NCBI GenBank assembly: GCA_035550775.1
Contig: DASZOO010000189.1
Coordinates: 1 to 15,855 of the forward strand
DNA length: 15,855 bases
Direction of reading: 5' to 3'
Origin: JAOUEA01 sp035550775
GTDB lineage: Bacteria > Actinomycetota > UBA4738 > HRBIN12
Shown: positions 6,089 through 11,563 of the stretch, piece after piece
Layout of the letters: each line of letters opens with the position of its first letter
Numbering within the stretch: position 1 is the first letter of the stretch
Program-made: the position numbers and the translations under genes
Notes under the pieces: generated by a model
Seen by the model: the letters and a program-made list of their open reading frames with translations, nothing else
What the model was told of the DNA's origin: nothing
The model's database searches: none

Positions 6089-6119
6089 GCTGGACCACCT
6101 CCTTCCTCTCGTACCGCAC
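6081..6119 (-). CDS. Candidate overlapping 12-codon mini-ORF
   Basis: A GTG at 6119 opens VRYERKEVVQLA followed by TAG at 6083-6081. The codons for KEVV are the SD of the next mini-ORF, and its stop overlaps the TTG at 6088 by a few bases. This is the layout expected for termination-reinitiation coupling. No SD precedes the GTG. It may be chance, but the exact overlap is suggestive. Confidence 0.22.
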   Translation of the reverse strand: MRYERKEVVQLA

Positions 6120-6164
6120 ATGGTGCCGCAGACCCGACGCTTCGGCAACAACATGCGTCGTCCG

Positions 6165-7703
6165 TCAGCCCCCCACCAGACCGTGCTGCATCGCGAACAT
6201 CGCCGCGGCGGCCCGCGTCGACACGCCGATCTTGCCGTAGATGTGCTGCACGTGGTGTTCGGCCGTGCGCGGGGAGATCACCAGCGCCTGCGCGACCTCC
6301 CGGTTGGACGATCCGGCTGCCACCAGGCGCAGCACCTCCACCTCGCGATCGGTCAGGCCCGCCGGCCATGTCCCTCGCGTCGACGTGCCGGAGCGCCCGG
6401 CCGCCTCGAGCACGGCCCGGGCACACTCGGGGTCGATGAGGCCGTCGCGGGCCTGCCCCTCGAGCACACCGGCGGCCTCGTCGGGGCCGAGCGCCGGACG
6501 GTGGGGCCGAGGCTGGGTCATCGCCTGGAAGATGTCGGCGGCCCCGATGAGCCTGGCCGGCACGGGCGTCTCGGCCGCCGACGCGCCCCGGTGGTAGCCG
6601 GAGCCGTCTTGGCGCTCGTGGTGCATCGCCGCGATCCGCGCGAGCGGCTCGAGCGTGGTCGAGCGCGCCAGGATGCGCTCGGTGTGATACGGGTGCAGCC
6701 GCACCTGTTCCCATTCGGTGGTGCTCAACGGCCCGGGCTTCTCCCACACGCCGGCCCCCACGGCCGTGCGGCCCAGGTCGTGCAGCAACCCCGCCAGTCG
6801 CACGTCGTCGGGGTCCGGGAGGCCAAGGCGCTCGGCCGCGGCCGCCGCCAGGTCGGCGACGCCCGAGGAGTGGCCCAACGTGAACGTCGACTTCAGGTCG
6901 GTCATGTCGCCGAAGGCCTCCGCGACCTCGACGAGGCGGCCGCTCTCGACCGTGCGGACCGGCTGCGGTTCCGCCTCGAGCACGGCGACCCAGGGGTCCT
7001 CGTCGTCGAGACGTTGCAGCGCCCTCGGACCCACGGCCCGGAAGGCGTCCACCACCGCGGGCTCGAACCACGAGCCCGAGCGCCGGTCCATCATGGCGAG
7101 CGCCGCATCGGCGCCGCCGGCACGGTGGAAGATCACCGCCTGGGTCGCCGGCTCGGCGATGCGCGAGGCGAGGGCGATGTCGTCGCCCGCGAGCCCCCGA
7201 GGGCCGCCCTTGCCGTCCCAACGCTCGAGCGACTGGTACAGCCCGTCGCGGACGTCGCCGCCGAGGCGGAGCCGTTCGGCCATCTGCGTCGCCACCTCGC
7301 AGATCGCGCTGTAGATCTTCCCGGACTCCCGCTTGCCGCCTGCGACGATCCTCGCCACGTACCCCAGCCGGTCGAGTCCTGACCCCCTGCCGACGGCCGC
7401 CACGAACCCGAGCTGCTCGCGCAGGTCGGCCTCGTCGGTCCGCTCGGCCACGGCCCGCATGCCGAGGTCGTCGGGCCCGAAGAGCCGGACCTCCTCGTGC
7501 GAGGTCGCCGTGCATCCGAGGTGCTTGAGCAGGGTCGTGTAGTACACGCACCCGACCTCGACCTCGGACACGCCCATGTGCCGGGCGATCTCGGTCGCGA
7601 GCACGCAGGCACGGATCGCCTTCTCGGGCGGCTGGCCCATCGCGAGGTCGGTCGTGAGGGACAGGGCGGTGAGCAGGTCGGCGAGACGCAACGTGTCCGG
7701 CAC
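6165..7703 (-). CDS. Tandem HD-GYP phosphohydrolase with LuxR-type DNA-binding domain
   Basis: The 512-aa regulator joins two HD-GYP-like modules to a LuxR helix-turn-helix. The first module (about 27-190) is degenerate: YTTLLKHLG (55-63) replaces HD, and LERWDGKGGPRG (159-170) replaces HHExxDGxGYPxG. The second (about 275-400) keeps the expected metal ligands H277, H308-D309, H337, H361-H362 and D390, with HHERQDGSGYHRG in which GYP has become GYH. Residues 449-510 (LTDREVEVLRLVAAG...SPRTAEHHVQHIYGKIGV) are a canonical LuxR/GerE domain. HD-GYP enzymes hydrolyse cyclic dinucleotides such as c-di-GMP, so the protein may couple such a signal to transcription. GTG 7703 was chosen at the start of the first domain; no SD is present. 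The open frame continues far upstream, but that part is antisense shadow of the exporter and hydrolase. It is divergent from the MFS gene. Confidence 0.9.
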   Translation of the reverse strand: MPDTLRLADLLTALSLTTDLAMGQPPEKAIRACVLATEIARHMGVSEVEVGCVYYTTLLKHLGCTATSHEEVRLFGPDDLGMRAVAERTDEADLREQLGFVAAVGRGSGLDRLGYVARIVAGGKRESGKIYSAICEVATQMAERLRLGGDVRDGLYQSLERWDGKGGPRGLAGDDIALASRIAEPATQAVIFHRAGGADAALAMMDRRSGSWFEPAVVDAFRAVGPRALQRLDDEDPWVAVLEAEPQPVRTVESGRLVEVAEAFGDMTDLKSTFTLGHSSGVADLAAAAAERLGLPDPDDVRLAGLLHDLGRTAVGAGVWEKPGPLSTTEWEQVRLHPYHTERILARSTTLEPLARIAAMHHERQDGSGYHRGASAAETPVPARLIGAADIFQAMTQPRPHRPALGPDEAAGVLEGQARDGLIDPECARAVLEAAGRSGTSTRGTWPAGLTDREVEVLRLVAAGSSNREVAQALVISPRTAEHHVQHIYGKIGVSTRAAAAMFAMQHGLVGG

Positions 7704-7708
7704 TGGAC

Positions 7709-7751
7709 CCAAGGATGGCAGGCCGGGCGCCCTCCGGCCAAAGATGGGCAG
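7709..7751. repeat. Direct repeat, possible operator between divergent genes
   Basis: CCAAGGATGGCAG (7709-7721) and CCAAAGATGGGCAG (7738-7751) start 29 bp apart, close to three helical turns. They lie just upstream of the regulator GTG (7703) and about 70-110 bp before the exporter ATG. Position and spacing suit an operator bound by the neighbouring LuxR-domain protein. No binding evidence exists. Confidence 0.4.
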
Positions 7752-7817
7752 ACCTACCGATGCGCCGTGCCGTCGGCCCCCCGCATCATCGGACGCGATG
7801 CGAGAAGGAGGCCGCAT

Positions 7818-9023
7818 ATGGTGCAGAGCATGACCTTCCGGAAGGGGGAGGTCCGCAGGCCGCGGCCGACGCTGCTCACCCCGGCGTTCGTCACCGTGGC
7901 GCTCGCCGAGCTCGCCTACTTCACGGCCGACGGCATGCTGTTGCCCGCGCTGCCACGGTACGTCGAGGGGCCGCTCGGCCGCGGCAACATCGCCGTCGGG
8001 CTCGTGGTCGGAGCGTTCAGCGTGTCGGCGTTCTTCCTGCGCCCGCTGGCCGGCAGGGCCGCGGATCGCCGGGGGCGCCGGCTCCTCATGATCGCCGGCG
8101 CCGCGCTGTTCGCCATCTCGGTCGGGGGCTACTTCCTCGCGACGTCGGTCGCGCTGCTCATCGCGATGCGCCTGCTGACCGGCGCCGGCGAGGCCCTGTT
8201 CTTCGTCGGGGCGCTCGCGGCGAACATCGATCTCTCGCCGCCCGAGCGCCGGGGCGAGGCGTTCAGCTTCGCCTCCCTCGCGCTGTACATCGGCCTGGGG
8301 GCGGGACCGTTCATCAGCGAGGCGGCCATCGAGCACCTCGGGTTCCCCGCCGTGTGGGTCGGTGCGATCGGCCTGGCTGTGGTGGCGGTGGGGTTGTCGC
8401 TGCGACTGCCCGCGATGAAGCCCGCGGAGAGCGAGACCGAGCGGCACCCGCTCATCCATCCGGCCGGGCTGCTCCCGGGCATCGTGCTCGCGGCCACGAT
8501 CTGGGGCATGGCGGGGTTCCTGACGTTCGTGCCGCTCTACGCGCTCGACCTGGGCATGAGCGGAGCCGGCCTCGTGTTGGGGCTGTTCGCCGGCCTCGTG
8601 GTGGCCATCCGCAGCGTGGGCGCGACGATCCCCGATCGCCTCGGCGCCGCGATGTGCACTCGGATGGCGCTCGCCCTCGTCGCCGTCGGCCTGGCCGTGA
8701 TCGGCCTGTGGCGATCGCCGACGGGCCTCGTCGTCGGCGCGGCCGTGCTCGGCGTGGGGGTCGCGCTGTTCACGCCGGCCCTGTTCGCCCTGGCGGTCGA
8801 GGACGTTCCCGCCGACGAGCGCGGGTCGGTGATGGGCACGACGAGCGCCTTCCTCGACGTCGGCTTCGGCCTCGGCCCGGCGACGCTCGGCTTCGTCGCG
8901 GCGGGGTTCGGCCGAGGCGGGACGTTCCTGGCCGGTTCGATCGTGGCCGTGGCCGGCCTGGCGCTCGTGGTCGCGACGAGGCTGGGGCGGCGGGAACCAC
9001 ACAGCGCGACGATCGACGGCTGA
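7818..9023 (+). CDS. MFS transporter, probable drug or metabolite exporter
   Basis: The 401-aa integral membrane protein has the 12-helix profile of the major facilitator superfamily. The loop between helices 2 and 3 has the MFS motif A, GRAADRRGRR (79-88). A second, weaker repeat is IPDRLGAAMCTR in the C-terminal half. The pattern in helices 4-5 (MRLLTGAGEALFFVG, GLGAGPFISE) is typical of the proton-driven antiporter type. The substrate cannot be inferred. The ATG at 7818 is set by AGAAGGAGG ending 6 nt upstream; the longer frame overlaps the divergent regulator and is rejected. Divergence from a LuxR-domain regulator and the repeat between them suggest that regulator controls this gene. Confidence 0.93.
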   Translation: MVQSMTFRKGEVRRPRPTLLTPAFVTVALAELAYFTADGMLLPALPRYVEGPLGRGNIAVGLVVGAFSVSAFFLRPLAGRAADRRGRRLLMIAGAALFAISVGGYFLATSVALLIAMRLLTGAGEALFFVGALAANIDLSPPERRGEAFSFASLALYIGLGAGPFISEAAIEHLGFPAVWVGAIGLAVVAVGLSLRLPAMKPAESETERHPLIHPAGLLPGIVLAATIWGMAGFLTFVPLYALDLGMSGAGLVLGLFAGLVVAIRSVGATIPDRLGAAMCTRMALALVAVGLAVIGLWRSPTGLVVGAAVLGVGVALFTPALFALAVEDVPADERGSVMGTTSAFLDVGFGLGPATLGFVAAGFGRGGTFLAGSIVAVAGLALVVATRLGRREPHSATIDG

Positions 9024-9068
9024 TATCGCGCGTCGTCCGGACCCCCGCGCCGAGAGCGCGAACGTGGG

Positions 9069-9074
9069 TAGGGT
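9069..9074 (+). promoter_or_regulatory. -10 box of a leaderless transcript for the SGNH hydrolase
   Basis: TAGGGT lies exactly 6 nt before ATG 9081. The GAAGG touching the ATG is too close to act as an SD. No -35 is evident. A separate promoter here means the hydrolase need not depend on the MFS promoter 57 nt away. Confidence 0.55.
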
Positions 9075-9080
9075 CGAAGG

Positions 9081-10496
9081 ATGTCCGCGACGATCGAGGG
9101 CTCGACGGCGCAACGCGGCGCCGAGCGCCCGAAGCACCGGCAGGCGCTGCGTGGCCTGGTCGTCGTCGCGACGCTGCTCGTGGTCTCGGCCGCCTCGATC
9201 GCGTTCGCCCTCGGCGTGACGCCCGCGCGACCGGTCTCGGTGCTCGGGCAGACCGTCGCGGTCGGCGCGACCCCACCCAGCCTCTCCACGTCGGGCCCCG
9301 GCGAGGTCGTGCTGTTCGGGCAGCCCTTGCCGACGCAGGTGCACTTCGTGGGCCCGGTGCGGCCGCGGGTGGTCCTCACCGACATCAGCATCACCGCCCA
9401 GGTCGAGGACGCCTTCGCCCCGCCCGGACGGGCCTCGGCGGCCAAGGCCGTCGGCGACGCGCTCGCGGCCGGATGGCGCCGCTACTTCCTGTGGGAGATC
9501 GCGTTCGTCACGATCGCGGCCGTCGTGCTGCTCGGCGCGATCGCCGGATGGCGCCGTTACGACGGCAGGCGGACCCTGATCACGGTGTTCGGCGGCCTGG
9601 CGTTCGTCCAGGTGGTGAACGTGGCAGCGATCATGGCCACGGCGTTCACCGCACCCGGCATCCTTCGACAGGTCGGCAGCCTCAACGAGCTCGTGGGGCG
9701 CGAGCAGCTCCGGCCGGTGCCGGCCGCCGAGGGTCCCGAACAGCCGCTCGTGCAAGCGGTCGTGATGGGCGATTCGACGGCGGCCGGGCTCGGCGGCCCG
9801 CCCCTGACGGATGCCACCCCCGAGGATGTCGCCTGCGAGCGAAGCGCGATCGCGTTCGCCCGAACGCTCGCCCGCGTCAACGACTGGAACGTCGACAACC
9901 TCGGCTGCAGCGGGGCGACGATCGAACACGGCGTGCTCGGCCCCCAGACCGCGGGCGGTCGACGGATCCCCCCGCAGCTCGCCGTCGCCAAGCGCGCCAC
10001 CGCGGCGGAGACCGTGATCGTGAACATCGGGGCGAACGACATGCACTGGAGCACGCTGGTGTTCCTGTGCGGCGCCGCCGACTCCTGCGACAACCGAGCG
10101 CTCACGGCGTACTTCCAGCGGTCGCTCGACGATTTCACCCAGGACTACTACGAGCTGCTGCGCCAGCTCGCTGGCCTGCCGGGCGACCCGCTCGTCGTGA
10201 TCAACCGGTACTACGTGCCGTTCGACCCGCGGCTCGACTGCCTGGCGGGGCTGGGGCTCACGCGCGAGAAGATCGAGGTGCTGCTGGACCGGCTCGCCGC
10301 GGTCAACCAGGTGCTGGCCAACGGCGCGGCGACGTTCGGCTACCGGTCGGTGCAACCGGACTTCGAGGGACACGAGCTCTGCACCGATCAGTCCTACGTG
10401 CAAGGGCCCGACGATCCGGCGCCGCTGCACCCCAACGCACGTGGACACCTGGTGATCGCGTTGGCCGACGAGCGGGCGTTGCTCGAAGCGACGTGA
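9081..10496 (+). CDS. Membrane-anchored SGNH/GDSL hydrolase
   Basis: The 471-aa product has three hydrophobic segments (about 24-45, 137-157 and 165-190), then an SGNH esterase or acyl-hydrolase domain from about 223. The four blocks are visible: I GDSTAAG (nucleophile S232), II NLGCSGAT (G275), III NIGAND (N319) and V LHPNARGH (H450). The residue three before the histidine is Ala rather than the usual Asp. Five cysteines in the domain (276, 330, 336, 387, 434) suggest it folds outside the membrane with disulfides. Residues 50-135 form a domain between helices 1 and 2 that I do not recognise. Likely work: removing acyl or acetyl groups from lipids, glycans or wall polymers. It is followed directly by a hairpin (10497-10519). 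Confidence 0.88.
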   Translation: MSATIEGSTAQRGAERPKHRQALRGLVVVATLLVVSAASIAFALGVTPARPVSVLGQTVAVGATPPSLSTSGPGEVVLFGQPLPTQVHFVGPVRPRVVLTDISITAQVEDAFAPPGRASAAKAVGDALAAGWRRYFLWEIAFVTIAAVVLLGAIAGWRRYDGRRTLITVFGGLAFVQVVNVAAIMATAFTAPGILRQVGSLNELVGREQLRPVPAAEGPEQPLVQAVVMGDSTAAGLGGPPLTDATPEDVACERSAIAFARTLARVNDWNVDNLGCSGATIEHGVLGPQTAGGRRIPPQLAVAKRATAAETVIVNIGANDMHWSTLVFLCGAADSCDNRALTAYFQRSLDDFTQDYYELLRQLAGLPGDPLVVINRYYVPFDPRLDCLAGLGLTREKIEVLLDRLAAVNQVLANGAATFGYRSVQPDFEGHELCTDQSYVQGPDDPAPLHPNARGHLVIALADERALLEAT

Positions 10497-10519
10497 GCGG
10501 TCCTCCCGCGGAGGTCCGC
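10497..10519 (+). terminator. Hairpin directly after the SGNH gene
   Basis: GCGG-T-CCTCC, loop CGC, GGAGG-T-CCGC: nine pairs with one T-T mismatch, beginning on the base after the TGA. It is a plausible terminator separating the hydrolase from the methyltransferase gene. Confidence 0.55.
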
Positions 10520-10530
10520 GCGCGGCTCCG

Positions 10531-10536
10531 TACACT
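10531..10536 (+). promoter_or_regulatory. -10 box upstream of the homocysteine methyltransferase gene
   Basis: TACACT fits the TANNNT -10 consensus and would give a leader of about 20 nt containing the SD GAGGAG (10550-10555), 9 nt before the ATG at 10565. No -35 is evident. Confidence 0.4.
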
Positions 10537-10564
10537 CGTGCCAACGGACGAGGAGACGATCGAT

Positions 10565-11557
10565 ATGACCCAAGGCATCATGGAACGCCTCGCAGCCGGT
10601 CCGGTGCTGGGCGACGGCGGCTACCTGTTGGAGCTCGAGAAGCGCGGCTACGTGCAGGCGGGGCCCTTCACGCCCGAGGTCGTGGTCGAGCATCCGGAAG
10701 CGCTCGAGCAGCTCCACCGCGAGTTCCTGCTCGCCGGCGCCGAGGTGCTGCAGACCATGACGTTCTACGCGAGCGACGACAAGCTCGCGACCGTCGGACT
10801 GGCAGGAAGCGTCGACGAGATCAACCGGAACGCCGTGCGCATCGCGCGATCGGTCGCCGCCGAGGGCGGCGCCCTCGTGGCCGGGAACCTCTCGCTCACC
10901 TGGGCCTACGAGCCTCACGACGAGGCGAGCGCCGACCGGGTGCGCGCGATGTTCGACCGCCAGCTCCAGGACCAGATCGACGCGGGGCCTCCCGACTTCT
11001 TCATCGGCGAGACGTTCTCCTATCTCGGTGAAGCGCTCCTGTTCGTGGAACGCGCGAAGGCCACGGGCCTGCCGGCCATGGTGACGATGTCGTTCGAGGC
11101 GCTGCCGGCGAAGGCGTACGAGGGCGCGACGCCGGGCGAGTGTGCGGCGCGGCTGGCCGAGGCCGGCGCCGACATCGTGGGCGTGAACTGCCTGAACGCT
11201 CCCGCCCAACAGCTGCCGATCGCCAGGGAGATGGTCCGGGCGGTGGCGAACGCGGTGCCGGTCGCGGCACAGCCCGTCGCCTACGCCACGACCGATGACC
11301 GGGCCGACTTCACGTCGTGGGACGAGTTCCCGGACGCGCTGACCGCGATGACGCTGCCCCGCGGCGAGCTCGGCCGGTTCGCGGCCGACGCCCGGGACGC
11401 CGGCGTCCGCTACATCGGATCGTGTTGCGGCTCGGTGGCAGAGCACGTGCGCGACATGGCGAAGCAGCTGGGCAAGCTCCCGGCCGGCGAGCGCGAGTGG
11501 CGCTCCACAACCGGCAAGGCGATGTCGGCCAAGGAGTACTACGAGCAGCGATCCTAG
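10565..11557 (+). CDS. Betaine-homocysteine S-methyltransferase-like enzyme
   Basis: The 330-aa protein belongs to the zinc-dependent homocysteine S-methyltransferase family (TIM barrel). The opening GDGGYLLELEKRGYVQAGPFTPEVV (16-40), the REFLLAGAEVLQTMTFYAS stretch and IGETFSYLGEA (147-157) are closest to BHMT, which makes methionine using glycine betaine. The zinc ligands are present: C209 in GVNC and C287-C288 in GSCCG. The methyl donor cannot be proven; S-methylmethionine or other betaines are possible in this family. The start ATG 10565 has an SD (GAGGAG) and a hydrophobic Gly-rich first strand. It ends six bases before the stop of the SulP gene on the other strand, so the two transcripts must overlap at their 3' ends. 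Confidence 0.9.
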   Translation: MTQGIMERLAAGPVLGDGGYLLELEKRGYVQAGPFTPEVVVEHPEALEQLHREFLLAGAEVLQTMTFYASDDKLATVGLAGSVDEINRNAVRIARSVAAEGGALVAGNLSLTWAYEPHDEASADRVRAMFDRQLQDQIDAGPPDFFIGETFSYLGEALLFVERAKATGLPAMVTMSFEALPAKAYEGATPGECAARLAEAGADIVGVNCLNAPAQQLPIAREMVRAVANAVPVAAQPVAYATTDDRADFTSWDEFPDALTAMTLPRGELGRFAADARDAGVRYIGSCCGSVAEHVRDMAKQLGKLPAGEREWRSTTGKAMSAKEYYEQRS

Positions 11558-11563
11558 CCGGCC

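Larger units (their letters stand above)
5868..6121 (-). ncRNA. Candidate structured RNA or leader element with mini-ORFs
   Basis: The 379-nt gap between the CBS gene (start 5785) and the regulator stop (6165) holds no ordinary gene but is dense in minus-strand structure. In 5'-3' order: mini-ORFs with a long SD (6119-6047); a GC-rich 11-bp hairpin with one bulge (6036-6011); a 6-bp TGCCGG/CCGGCA stem with a GUGA (GNRA) tetraloop (6009-5994); helix CCTCACG/CGTGAGG (5972-5966 with 5917-5911) enclosing TCCGG/CCGGA (5962-5958 with 5949-5945) and GCCTC-GTCA-GAGGC (5940-5927); then the terminator at 5900-5868. I cannot match it to a known class: SRP RNA, RNase P, tmRNA and SAM, cobalamin or c-di-GMP riboswitch signatures are absent. 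High GC makes short stems cheap, so the junction is tentative; the terminator and GC-rich hairpin are solid. No clear promoter is visible; it may be a 3'-UTR product of the regulator mRNA or a leader of the CBS operon. Confidence 0.42.

Noticed and set aside
6089..6110. Remnant of a 16S rRNA gene on the plus strand (GCTGGACCACCTCC)
   Set aside because: Only the last about 19 nt resemble 16S; the sequence upstream shows no similarity to the 16S helix 45 region. A long SD on the minus strand explains it better.
7704..10544. Huge minus-strand open frame continuing the regulator upstream to about 1459 codons
   Set aside because: It runs antisense through the MFS exporter and SGNH hydrolase, is Arg/His/Asp-rich low-complexity and has no domains; the real start is near 7703.
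7715..10564. Plus-strand open frame extending the methyltransferase upstream by about 950 codons
   Set aside because: The extension is an Arg/Gly/Ala-rich shadow of the MFS and SGNH genes in another frame; the methyltransferase has its own SD and start at 10565.
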